DNA of 13,368 nt from an uncultured Streptococcus sp. (GCA_902480035.1 CABSRC010000039.1:1-13368); one strand, 5' to 3'; numbered from the stretch's first letter, positions 1 through 6,515 are shown. Program-made: numbers and translations. The notes: a model not told the origin generated them from the letters alone.

Positions 1-15
1 GAAGTTCCATGACTA

Positions 16-41
16 ATTATTGAGCCTAAGGTCTCAATAAT
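16..41. other. Short perfect hairpin upstream of the terminator
   Basis: ATTATTGAG at 16-24 pairs perfectly with CTCAATAAT at 33-41 around an 8-nt loop. No T run follows it, so it is not a convincing terminator by itself. It lies 4 nt before the strong terminator and may belong to the 3' end of the unseen upstream transcript. Confidence 0.5.
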
Positions 42-45
42 TCCG

Positions 46-80
46 AGTGCCTGAAACGTTATTGTTTCAGGCACTTTTCT
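46..80 (+). terminator. Intrinsic terminator of the gene left of the window
   Basis: AGTGCCTGAAAC at 46-57 pairs perfectly over 12 bp with GTTTCAGGCACT at 64-75 around a 6-nt loop, followed by TTTTCT. This is a textbook rho-independent terminator. It should end transcription of a plus-strand gene whose last codons lie at or before position 23. I cannot choose the coding frame, because all three forward frames hit a stop by position 23. It also insulates tsaE from upstream transcription. Confidence 0.85.
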
Positions 81-251
81 CACGGCGGAAAGTTTCAGTA
101 TTTTCTTAAATCGATTTAAAAATTGGAACTCAAATTTATTTTTTTGCAGCATCACTTAACTTATTTTACTTTAAAATAGTTTGTCTATCTATCTAAAAAG
201 CAAACCTGAGTCGAACAATTTCTAAAAGAAAGAGCAGATTTTTAAAAAGTT
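81..251. other. AT-rich intergenic stretch before tsaE, no gene seen
   Basis: No open frame with a start codon and a plausible ribosome binding site is visible. The stretch contains a perfect 14-bp palindrome (TTAAATCGATTTAA, 106-119) and runs of T. In AT-rich DNA these do not identify an operator. I assign no function beyond upstream DNA of the tsaE promoter. Confidence 0.4.
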
Positions 252-266
252 TGGTATAATAGAGAA
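252..266 (+). promoter_or_regulatory. Extended -10 promoter of tsaE
   Basis: TGG followed by TATAAT (252-260) is a perfect extended -10 element. No good -35 hexamer lies at 17 bp upstream (232-237 reads GAGCAG), which fits an extended -10 promoter. Transcription would start about 6-7 nt downstream, at about 266-267. That is at the tsaE ATG itself, so the message should have essentially no leader. Confidence 0.75.
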
Positions 267-722
267 ATGATTAGTCACAATGAAACGGAGCTGATCGCTC
301 TAGGAAAACAGCTAGGAAAACTCTTAGAAAAGCAAGACGTGATCATTTTATCAGGTGATCTAGGAGCAGGAAAAACGACCTTTACCAAAGGAATTGCAAA
401 GGGGTTAGGGATTGATCAGATGATTAAAAGCCCGACCTATACCATTGTTCGTGAATACGAAGGTCGCTTGCCTTTATACCATTTGGATGTTTACCGGATT
501 GGGAATGATCCAGATTCTATTGATTTAGATGATTTTCTATTTGGAGATGGTGCTACCATTATTGAATGGGGAGAGCTGATTGAGCCGAGTCTTTCGGATG
601 CTTATCTAAAAATTTTTATCCGAAAATTAGAAGATGGGCGAGAGTTAGCTTTTGAAGCTCATGGAGCGCGTGCAGAAGCTTTACTGACATCCTTTGAGCA
701 GGTGGAAAAAACGGATGACTAA
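267..722 (+). CDS. tsaE: tRNA t6A threonylcarbamoyladenosine biosynthesis ATPase TsaE
   Basis: TsaE (YjeE/YdiB family) is the P-loop ATPase that works with TsaB and TsaD to transfer threonylcarbamoyl to A37 of ANN-decoding tRNAs in the cytoplasm. The 151-residue product has the family length. Walker A is GDLGAGKTT (residues 30-38), SPT is at 55-57, YHLDVYR at 71-77 and IEWGE at 99-103, all family hallmarks. The ATG at 267 gives the normal N-terminus, but no Shine-Dalgarno is possible because the -10 box ends at 260. The gene probably starts on a leaderless transcript. It is first in an operon with an acetyltransferase (start codon overlapping its last codons) and the LCP ligase gene. The identity is secure from motifs and length. 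Leaderless translation is inferred from promoter position only. Confidence 0.95.
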   Translation: MISHNETELIALGKQLGKLLEKQDVIILSGDLGAGKTTFTKGIAKGLGIDQMIKSPTYTIVREYEGRLPLYHLDVYRIGNDPDSIDLDDFLFGDGATIIEWGELIEPSLSDAYLKIFIRKLEDGRELAFEAHGARAEALLTSFEQVEKTDD

Positions 723-1245
723 GGAAAAGGAAGTGACAGTAGAAATTCGGCAAGCTGACTGTGCAGATGCGGCTCTTGTCGTTGATTTCTTAAATCAAGT
801 TGGGAAAGAGTCAGATTACATGACACTAGATGAAGCTGGAATTGGCATGTCTCCAGCAGACATGGAGCAATTTCTGATGGTGCAAGAGATGGCGGAAAAC
901 CGGATTTGCCTCTTGCTATTTCTAGATCAGGAACTGGCAGCTTTGTTAAATATCACTGCAGCTTCTCAACGGTCCATTCGGCATATTGGTGATGTCTTTA
1001 TTGTGGTTCAAAAAGCTTATTGGAATCAAGGGCTTGGACAGATCCTGTTGGAAGAAGGGATCGAGTGGGCGCACTCGACCGGTGTTCTTAGGAAACTAGT
1101 CTTGAATGTCCAAGTGCGCAATGAACGGGCGGTTCACCTGTATAAAAAGTTAGGTTTTGAGATCGAAGGTTGCCAAGCTCGTGGAGCTTGTTCAGCTGAA
1201 GGAGAATTCTTAGATGTTTACCTTATGGGGAAACTGATAGATTAG
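715..1245 (+). CDS. GNAT-family N-acetyltransferase
   Basis: This is a cytoplasmic acetyl-CoA-dependent acyltransferase of unknown substrate. The 176-residue protein carries the GNAT fold signature. A strand and loop at FIVVQKAYWNQGLGQILL (95-112) form motif A, with NQGLG as the pyrophosphate-binding turn. NVQVRNERAVHLYKKLGF (131-148) is motif B, typical of RimI/YhhY-like enzymes. I chose ATG 715 because AGGTGG at 700-705 sits 9 nt upstream and the ATG overlaps the tsaE stop codon, which suggests translational coupling. A TTG at 694 would add seven basic residues but lacks a ribosome binding site. A GTG at 733 behind AAGGAAAAGG is another possible start. The position between tsaE and the LCP gene is conserved in streptococci as I recall it, but this does not reveal the substrate. 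Confidence 0.85.
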   Translation: MTKEKEVTVEIRQADCADAALVVDFLNQVGKESDYMTLDEAGIGMSPADMEQFLMVQEMAENRICLLLFLDQELAALLNITAASQRSIRHIGDVFIVVQKAYWNQGLGQILLEEGIEWAHSTGVLRKLVLNVQVRNERAVHLYKKLGFEIEGCQARGACSAEGEFLDVYLMGKLID

Positions 1246-1258
1246 AGAGAGATTCTAT

Positions 1259-2452
1259 ATGGTTAAAAAAATTATTTTAATGTTTTTGAGCTTATTGACG
1301 GTAACAGTGATTGGGATTGGGGCCTATGGCCTTACCATCCTAAACCAAACGACTGGGACTCTCAGTAAGACCTATAAAGGCTTTGGAAATGAGACCAATG
1401 TCATTGCAGAAAACAAGCCGATGACCATCCTTTTGATGGGGGTTGATACAGGTAGCGGTTCTCGGGAAGATCCTTGGGCCGGAAATAGTGATACTATGAT
1501 TTTGGTGACTGTTAATCCTCAAACAAAAGAAACAACCATGACTAGCTTGGAAAGAGATATCCTAACCAATATTACTTCAGATGGCGAAACGGTCCAAGCA
1601 AAATTGAATTCGGCTTATGCTCAAGGTGGTGCCAAGTTAGCCATTAAGACCATTCAAGATCTTTTGAATATCCATATTGACCGCTATGTCATGATCAATA
1701 TGAAGGGGCTGGTTCAATTAGTGGATAAGGTTGGTGGCATCACGGTAAACAATCCATTTGACTTCGATATCTCGATCGAGGAAAATGAGCCAGAATATAC
1801 GGCTAAGATCGCACCAGGACGTCAGGAGATTAATGGGGACCAAGCTCTCGTTTATTCACGCATGCGCTACCAAGACCCAGAAGGAGACTACGGACGTCAA
1901 AAACGCCAACGTGAAGTGATCAAAAAGATTGTTGAGAAAGTTTTAAGCCTCAATAGTTTGAGTCACTACAAAGGAATCATTGAGTCTGTTAGTGATAATA
2001 TGCAAACCAACATTTCACTTGATAGCAACAGTCTTCTTCAATTGTTAGGATATAAAGATGCCCTTTCAACGATTCATCAGTACCAGCTGAAAGGAGAAGA
2101 TGCCACCTTAGCAGATGGCGGAAGTTATCAGATTGTCACTTCAAAACATATCTTAAAAATTCAAAATATCATCCGCAAAGCTTTAGGCAAGAAAGAAATT
2201 AAAACACTGAAAACCAATGCTTATCTATTGGATGGAGATGAAGATTTGAAGAATGCTTCTTCTCAAAATGATACGCCAGTGGCATCATCTGAGGAAGCAC
2301 CTGTTTACCAAGAGTTTAACCAACTGCCAGTTGCCCCATCGACTCAGGATACGGGAGTGGTGACACCTCAAAGTTCTGTCGCACCAGTAACGCCAGTTGC
2401 CCCTGCAGCTACAGAGTCGAGCAGTGTCGCACCAGCTGCGCCGTCGGAATAA
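1259..2452 (+). CDS. brpA: LytR-CpsA-Psr (LCP) family wall-polymer ligase, BrpA-like
   Basis: LCP enzymes attach teichoic acids, wall polysaccharides or capsule to peptidoglycan on the outer face of the membrane, using polyprenyl-phosphate-linked donors. The 397-residue protein has an N-terminal signal anchor (residues 4-28) and then an extracellular LCP domain at about 54-226. Visible conserved elements are LLMGVDTG (58-65), GNSDTMIL (75-82), the SLERD block with Arg99 and Asp100, and the Arg-rich RMRYQDPEGDYGRQKRQR stretch (201-218) that binds the pyrophosphate. The C-terminal ~70 residues are Ser/Pro/Ala/Val-rich with SSVAP repeats, probably a flexible wall-spanning tail. A GAGAGA stretch precedes the ATG, and the gene follows the acetyltransferase by 13 nt. 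In S. mutans the protein at this locus is BrpA, linked to biofilm and envelope stress. The symbol rests on that synteny. Confidence 0.88.
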   Translation: MVKKIILMFLSLLTVTVIGIGAYGLTILNQTTGTLSKTYKGFGNETNVIAENKPMTILLMGVDTGSGSREDPWAGNSDTMILVTVNPQTKETTMTSLERDILTNITSDGETVQAKLNSAYAQGGAKLAIKTIQDLLNIHIDRYVMINMKGLVQLVDKVGGITVNNPFDFDISIEENEPEYTAKIAPGRQEINGDQALVYSRMRYQDPEGDYGRQKRQREVIKKIVEKVLSLNSLSHYKGIIESVSDNMQTNISLDSNSLLQLLGYKDALSTIHQYQLKGEDATLADGGSYQIVTSKHILKIQNIIRKALGKKEIKTLKTNAYLLDGDEDLKNASSQNDTPVASSEEAPVYQEFNQLPVAPSTQDTGVVTPQSSVAPVTPVAPAATESSSVAPAAPSE

Positions 2453-2455
2453 GAA

Positions 2456-2485
2456 AAAAACGATTGAGTTTTCTCAATCGTTTTT
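2456..2485. terminator. Bidirectional terminator between brpA and ytxH
   Basis: AAAAACGATTGAG (2456-2468) pairs perfectly over 13 bp with CTCAATCGTTTTT (2473-2485) around a TTTT loop. The A and T flanks supply a U run in both directions, so it can end both the tsaE-brpA transcript and the convergent hit-ytxH transcript. The hairpin contains the stop codon and the last residues of the minus-strand gene. Confidence 0.9.
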
Positions 2486-2764
2486 ACTTGGTTGCCAGAT
2501 GTCTTGAATTTCTTTTAGGGAGGCAGTTGCTTGTTGACGAAACAGTTTGGTCTTGTATTGGAAATCCGTTACCAATTCTTGAAGATTGGTCTTTTGGTCT
2601 TGGATAATATCCAGATTACGTTGGATTTTTGCTAGGTTATCTTGAATGCCCTTAACCAATTGGCTGGATTCAGTCACCTCAGTTTTGATTTCTTTGCGGT
2701 TTTTAACCAGGTGGTAGCTAATGCTAGCTCCTGTTGCAAACCAAAAGAGATTTTTGAGTTTCAT
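2474..2764 (-). CDS. YtxH-like small membrane-anchored coiled-coil protein
   Basis: The 96-residue protein has a short hydrophobic N-terminal segment (about residues 5-20, LFWFATGASISYHLV) containing a small-residue GAS patch. A basic KNRKE follows, then a long amphipathic helix (about 30-90) with heptad-like spacing, likely a coiled coil. This layout is that of YtxH-domain proteins, whose function is not established. It probably sits at the membrane with the helix in the cytoplasm. The start is ATG 2764 with a strong AGAGGAG 5 nt upstream that overlaps the hit stop codon. It is therefore the second gene of a hit-ytxH operon and translationally coupled to hit. The last codons and TGA stop lie inside the terminator stem. 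The family call is from general layout, and no catalytic residues are visible. Confidence 0.75.
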   Translation of the reverse strand: MKLKNLFWFATGASISYHLVKNRKEIKTEVTESSQLVKGIQDNLAKIQRNLDIIQDQKTNLQELVTDFQYKTKLFRQQATASLKEIQDIWQPSKND

Positions 2765-2775
2765 ATGGTCTCCTC

Positions 2776-3189
2776 TTAGCTGTTTTTGATGGTTTCTGCG
2801 AGAACTGCTAATTGTTCAAAATTAGGTTCGTGTTCAGTAAATGAAATGGCCAGTTCATCTTGAGCGGAATAGCGAGGGATAATGTGGACATGGGTGTGAA
2901 AAACAGTTTGTCCAGAAACTTCTTCCATGTTACTGATGATATTCATTCCCTTGGCCTGGGTAGCAGCTTCTACTTTTTTAGCAACTTTAGAGACACGTGC
3001 AAATAGTTGAGCTGTGGCAGTTTCGTCCATCTCTAAGAGGTTGCGGGCGTGTTTTTTTGGAACGACTAACGTATGACCAGGAGTAACCTGAGAGATGTCC
3101 AAAAATGCGAGGACTTCCTCGTCCTCATAGACTTTGGAGGAAGGAATGTCGCCAGCTATAATCTTACAAAAAATACAATCGTCAACCAT
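2776..3189 (-). CDS. hit: HIT family nucleotide-binding hydrolase
   Basis: Histidine-triad proteins hydrolyse or transfer nucleoside monophosphates, typically from adenosine 5'-phosphoramidates or aminoacyl-adenylates, in the cytoplasm. The 137-residue protein matches the Hinge/HIT branch (B. subtilis HIT, about 145 residues). It has CIFCKII (5-11) near the N-terminus with a Cys pair, FLDISQVTPGHTLVVPKKH (29-47), and the catalytic triad HTHVH (His98, His100, His102) followed by IIPRY. The ATG start at 3189 has GAGGTG 5 nt upstream. Transcription runs from the extended -10 promoter that faces the ecsA promoter. The next gene is the YtxH-like protein. The natural substrate cannot be told from sequence. 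Confidence 0.93.
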   Translation of the reverse strand: MVDDCIFCKIIAGDIPSSKVYEDEEVLAFLDISQVTPGHTLVVPKKHARNLLEMDETATAQLFARVSKVAKKVEAATQAKGMNIISNMEEVSGQTVFHTHVHIIPRYSAQDELAISFTEHEPNFEQLAVLAETIKNS

Positions 3190-3215
3190 AAATACACCTC
3201 ATTTAGACTAAATTT

Positions 3216-3224
3216 TGTTATAAT
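3216..3224 (+). promoter_or_regulatory. Extended -10 promoter of ecsA-ecsB
   Basis: TGT followed by TATAAT at 3216-3224 is an extended -10 element on the plus strand. The predicted start is near 3231, giving a leader of about 26 nt that includes GGAG (3248-3251) before the ecsA ATG. No convincing -35 is seen at the right distance. It overlaps the hit leader and faces the hit promoter. Confidence 0.7.
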
Positions 3225-3232
3225 ATAAGAAC

Positions 3233-3241
3233 ATTATACCA
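3233..3241 (-). promoter_or_regulatory. Extended -10 promoter of hit-ytxH
   Basis: Read on the minus strand, 3241-3233 is TGG followed by TATAAT, a perfect extended -10. The predicted start is near 3226, giving a leader of about 37 nt before the hit ATG. The -35 region (3261-3256) has no match to TTGACA and overlaps the ecsA start codon. The box faces the ecsA -10 eight base pairs away. Confidence 0.7.
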
Positions 3242-3256
3242 GAAATCGGAGAAAAT

Positions 3257-3988
3257 ATGTTAGAAATCAACAAGTTGACAGGGGGCTATGTCAACATCCC
3301 TGTCCTGAAAGAGGTGAGCTTTTCGGTTCCGGATGGCCAACTGATTGGTTTGATTGGACTAAATGGAGCTGGGAAGTCAACCACGATTAATGAAATTATT
3401 GGTCTCCTGCATCCTTATGCTGGGGAGGTACGGATTGATGGTCTTAGTCTGCCAGAAGCTCCAACTGAATATCGGAAGAAGATTGGTTATATTCCAGAAA
3501 CCCCTAGTCTTTATGAAGAATTAACCCTGAGAGAGCATATCGAGACTGTAGCTATGGCTTATGATTTAAATATGGATCAGGTCATGGTGCGCGTCCAGCC
3601 TTTGTTGGAACGCTTCCGTTTGGCTGAAAAATTAGATTGGTTCCCGACCCAGTTTTCAAAGGGGATGAAGCAGAAGGTTATGATTATTTGCGCCTATGCA
3701 GTAGATCCAAGCCTTTATATTGTTGATGAACCCTTTTTGGGATTGGATCCTGTTGCGATTGCAGATTTGATTCAATTGTTGGCGGATGAAAAGGCAAAAG
3801 GAAAATCAATTTTGATGAGTACCCACGTTCTGGATTCAGCTGAAAAGATGTGTGATGGTTTTGTGATCCTCCACAAGGGTCAGGTCCGAGCACAAGGCAC
3901 CTTAGATGAGCTGCGTTTAACTTTTGGGGATGAGCAAGCGAGTCTAAACGATATCTACATGACCTTGACAGAAGAGGAAACAGCATGA
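3257..3988 (+). CDS. ecsA: ABC transporter ATP-binding protein EcsA
   Basis: This is the nucleotide-binding subunit of the EcsAB ABC exporter. The 243-residue protein has Walker A GLNGAGKST (34-42), a Q-loop region near GYIPETPSLYEELT (77-90), and the signature FSKGMKQK (133-140). The signature has Lys-Gly-Met in place of the canonical LSGGQ, as is usual in this subfamily. Walker B is LYIVDEPFLGLD (153-164) and the switch His is in STHVLD (188-193, His190). The start is ATG 3257 with GGAG 5 nt upstream. The stop overlaps the ecsB ATG (ATGA), so the two subunits are coupled. In B. subtilis, Ecs affects protein secretion, regulated intramembrane proteolysis and competence. In other Gram-positives it has been tied to peptide pheromone handling. 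The exported substrate in this organism is unknown. Confidence 0.92.
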   Translation: MLEINKLTGGYVNIPVLKEVSFSVPDGQLIGLIGLNGAGKSTTINEIIGLLHPYAGEVRIDGLSLPEAPTEYRKKIGYIPETPSLYEELTLREHIETVAMAYDLNMDQVMVRVQPLLERFRLAEKLDWFPTQFSKGMKQKVMIICAYAVDPSLYIVDEPFLGLDPVAIADLIQLLADEKAKGKSILMSTHVLDSAEKMCDGFVILHKGQVRAQGTLDELRLTFGDEQASLNDIYMTLTEEETA

Positions 3989-5040
3989 AAGAGTTGATGA
4001 AAAAACGGCAACAAACGTTTCGAACTCAATGTGTAAAATATAGCCGCTATGTTCTCAATGATCATTTCGTCCTCTTTATGCTGATTTTTATAGGATTTTT
4101 GTCGGTTCAGTATAGCCAATTCTTGCAAGAGTTACCCAAAGATACAAGCTTGATTCGCTGGAGTCTCATGATTGGTTTGCTCCTCTTGGTTCCGATAGGC
4201 TCGATTGCGACCTACATAGAGAAGCCCGATGCCTTATTCCTTTTAGTAAAGGAAGAGGAAGTGAAACGTTATATCAAAGGGCAGGCCAAGAAGTCTTTTG
4301 TGTTTTGGTTTTTGATTCAAAGTGTTGTCCTTCTATTATTTGTGCCTCTTCTTCTGGCAACGGGGCTGGATAAACTTGCTATTGTAGCTTATATCCTTGT
4401 CTTAGGAGTGGCTAAAGGGGCTGTTTTTAGCTGGAAGGAAGCGCGCTTCTACCAGGATGGAAATTTGAATTGGAACTTGGCCATTGCTCGTGAGAATGCA
4501 AGGAAACAATTGATTCTTCGTTTTTTTGCCTTGTTTACAACGGTGAAAGGTATTACTAACAGTGTTAAAAGAAGAGCTTACTTGGATGGTTTCTTAGGGC
4601 TTCTTCCTAAAACACATGGCAATACGTGGCTTCACTTGTATATGCGCTCCTTCCTACGGAATGGAGATCTTTTCTCTATGACTCTCCGACTCTTGGCTCT
4701 TTCCATTCTCGCTATCATCTTTATTCCTCAACCTCTCGTAGTGATTGCGCTTGTAGCCTTGCTCAATTACTTGGTTATTTTTCAATTACTGGGGCTTTAC
4801 AGTGCTTTTGATTACCAACCCTTGACCCTCCTTTTCCCGATGAAAAAGGGTAGTAAAAAGGCAGGGTTGAACAAAACGATTCAGCTGGTCATGGGGATGA
4901 TAACGGTGATAGAAGGGGGAATTGGCCTGGTCTTTATTTCAGATAAAGTCCTGTTGTTAGGTCTACTGGCTTATACAGTTGCTTTAATCCTACTCTATCT
5001 TCCATTTAAGATGGCGCGCTTGGTTGACGAAAGTCGTTAA
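3985..5040 (+). CDS. ecsB: ABC transporter permease EcsB
   Basis: This is the membrane partner of EcsA. The 351-residue protein has a basic N-terminus and about six to eight hydrophobic segments, at roughly 28-46, 58-78, 104-124, 130-150, 233-272 (probably two), 298-318 and 321-340. A cytoplasmic central region at about 151-230 is rich in Arg and Lys. The length is slightly below that of B. subtilis EcsB (about 408 residues). The ATG overlaps the ecsA stop in ATGA. The identification rests on pairing with EcsA, topology and conserved synteny. The primary sequence of EcsB proteins is weakly conserved, so the substrate cannot be inferred. The last 17 nt (from 5024) double as the -35 and part of the spacer of the ccrZ promoter. 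Confidence 0.85.
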   Translation: MKELMKKRQQTFRTQCVKYSRYVLNDHFVLFMLIFIGFLSVQYSQFLQELPKDTSLIRWSLMIGLLLLVPIGSIATYIEKPDALFLLVKEEEVKRYIKGQAKKSFVFWFLIQSVVLLLFVPLLLATGLDKLAIVAYILVLGVAKGAVFSWKEARFYQDGNLNWNLAIARENARKQLILRFFALFTTVKGITNSVKRRAYLDGFLGLLPKTHGNTWLHLYMRSFLRNGDLFSMTLRLLALSILAIIFIPQPLVVIALVALLNYLVIFQLLGLYSAFDYQPLTLLFPMKKGSKKAGLNKTIQLVMGMITVIEGGIGLVFISDKVLLLGLLAYTVALILLYLPFKMARLVDESR

Positions 5041-5052
5041 AATTAGTAAAAT
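5024..5052 (+). promoter_or_regulatory. Promoter of ccrZ-trmB inside the ecsB 3' end
   Basis: TTGACG (5024-5029) and TAAAAT (5047-5052) are separated by exactly 17 bp. Each differs from consensus at one position. The predicted start is near 5059, giving a leader of about 22 nt that carries GGAGG at 5071-5075. This would let ccrZ and trmB be expressed independently of the transporter. Confidence 0.7.
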
Positions 5053-5080
5053 AGATTGGAAACTTTTTACGGAGGAAAAG

Positions 5081-5875
5081 ATGGACTCGAATGAAAAAGA
5101 GCTAAGCCTCACCCCAATTCCTGGGAAGAGTGGGAAGGCCTACATGGGGACCTACCCAGATGGTGGGCGCGTTTTTGTAAAAATGAATACGACCCCAATC
5201 CTTGCGGGTCTAGCAAAAGAACAGATTGCTCCTCAATTATTATGGAGTCGACGATTGCCAGATGGAAATGTGATGAGTGCCCAAGAATGGTTGAATGGGG
5301 AAATTCTCACGCCAAATGGGATGTCGAAAAAACAAGTCGTCAATATTTTAACGAGATTGCACCGTTCTAGACCTTTGATGACCCAATTGAAAAAACTTGG
5401 CTATCCTGTGGAATCTCCATTAGAATTGCTCAATTCTTGGAGCAATCGGTTGCCAATTGCCCTACGTCAGAACCACTATATCCAATCAGTTGTAAAGAAT
5501 TTACGTAAGACAGTGCCTGCCTTCCGGGAGGATTATGCGACGATCGTCCACGGGGATGTTCGTCATAGTAACTGGATTGAAACAGAGAGCGGCTTGATTT
5601 ATCTAGTCGATTGGGACTCTGTTCGTTTGACAGACCGGATGTTGGATGTGGCGCATATCTTGAGTCATTATATCCCAGATTCTAATTGGCGCGATTGGTT
5701 AGGCTATTATGGCTACAAGTACAATCAAAAAGTATTTGATAAACTCTATTGGTTTGGTCAATACTCTTTCTTGTGTCAAATTGCTAAATACTATGAAAAT
5801 AATGATTTAGAAAATGTCAATCGCGAGATCTATGCTCTGCGCAATTTCCGGTTGAAATATGGAAAGGAAATATGA
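5081..5875 (+). CDS. ccrZ: Cell-cycle regulator CcrZ (YtmP-like, aminoglycoside-phosphotransferase fold)
   Basis: This protein corresponds to the pneumococcal protein next to trmB described as CcrZ, which interacts with FtsZ at midcell and adjusts DNA replication initiation to division through DnaA. The 264 residues form an APH/choline-kinase-like fold. AYMGTYPDGGRVFVKMN (20-36) is the nucleotide-binding hairpin and the Lys-containing strand. The catalytic loop is HGDVRHSNW (157-165, with His157, Asp159 and Asn164). LVDWDSV (175-181, Asp177) is the metal-binding DFG equivalent. All catalytic-type residues are intact, so a kinase activity is plausible. I chose ATG 5081 because GGAGG lies 5 nt upstream and the N-terminus matches my memory of the homologues. 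The TTG at 5024 would place the start inside ecsB without a ribosome binding site. The stop overlaps the trmB ATG. An older annotation would be phosphotransferase family protein. Confidence 0.88.
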   Translation: MDSNEKELSLTPIPGKSGKAYMGTYPDGGRVFVKMNTTPILAGLAKEQIAPQLLWSRRLPDGNVMSAQEWLNGEILTPNGMSKKQVVNILTRLHRSRPLMTQLKKLGYPVESPLELLNSWSNRLPIALRQNHYIQSVVKNLRKTVPAFREDYATIVHGDVRHSNWIETESGLIYLVDWDSVRLTDRMLDVAHILSHYIPDSNWRDWLGYYGYKYNQKVFDKLYWFGQYSFLCQIAKYYENNDLENVNREIYALRNFRLKYGKEI

Positions 5876-6507
5876 GAGTTAGAAATCGCAAGGGAGCGAC
5901 TGAATTATTAGAAGCGAACCCGCAATATGTGGTCCTAAATCCAGAAGATGCCAAGGGAAAGTGGCATGAGATTTTCGGAAATGACCATCCTATTCATATC
6001 GAAGTGGGTAGCGGAAAAGGGGCCTTTATTACTGGGATGGCCAAGGCCAATCCAGAGATCAACTACATCGGAATTGATATTCAAAAATCGGTCTTGAGTT
6101 ATGCTTTAGATAAGGTCTTAGAAGCTGATGTTCCTAACATTAAATTGCTTTGGGTAGACGGAGATAGCTTGACCAACTATTTTGAAGATGGGGAAATTGA
6201 TCAGCTTTATCTGAATTTTTCAGATCCATGGCCAAAGAAACGTCATGAGAAGCGTCGCTTGACTTACAAAACTTTCTTGGATACCTTCAAGCAAATTCTT
6301 CCAGAACATGGGGAGATTCACTTTAAAACAGATAACCGAGGTTTGTTTGAATACAGTTTGGTGAGCTTTTCACAGTATGGTATGACTTTGAAGGGAGTCT
6401 GGCTAGACCTTCATGCTAGTGATTTTGAGGGGAATGTCATGACGGAATATGAGAAAAAGTTCTCAAGTAAAGGACAGGTCATTTACCGTGTAGAAGCACA
6501 GTTTTAG
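5872..6507 (+). CDS. trmB: tRNA (guanine-N7-)-methyltransferase TrmB
   Basis: TrmB methylates N7 of G46 in the variable loop of many tRNAs, using S-adenosylmethionine. The 211-residue length is normal. The SAM-binding loop is IEVGSGKGAF (43-52), the acidic end of strand 2 is GIDI (67-70), and the family signature is NFSDPWPKKRHEKRRL (115-130). This is followed by HFKTDNRGLFEYS (150-162) and TEYEKKF (191-197), which carry further conserved substrate-binding residues. The ATG at 5872 overlaps the ccrZ stop (ATGA). The two genes are therefore translationally coupled and share the promoter inside ecsB. No terminator is evident downstream. The next promoter begins 9 nt after the stop codon, so some readthrough into the rimP operon is possible. 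Confidence 0.96.
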   Translation: MRVRNRKGATELLEANPQYVVLNPEDAKGKWHEIFGNDHPIHIEVGSGKGAFITGMAKANPEINYIGIDIQKSVLSYALDKVLEADVPNIKLLWVDGDSLTNYFEDGEIDQLYLNFSDPWPKKRHEKRRLTYKTFLDTFKQILPEHGEIHFKTDNRGLFEYSLVSFSQYGMTLKGVWLDLHASDFEGNVMTEYEKKFSSKGQVIYRVEAQF

Positions 6508-6515
6508 CATATTCC

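Noticed and set aside
106..119. Perfect 14-bp palindrome TTAAATCGATTTAA as an operator upstream of tsaE
   Set aside because: It is AT-rich, about 135 bp from the -10, and has no second copy. Chance is an adequate explanation.
694..714. TTG start extending the acetyltransferase by seven residues
   Set aside because: No ribosome binding site precedes it. AGGTGG at 700-705 is placed to serve ATG 715.
5024..5080. TTG-started 5' extension of ccrZ overlapping ecsB
   Set aside because: GGAGG at 5071 serves ATG 5081, the extra residues do not match the family N-terminus, and the stretch reads as a promoter.
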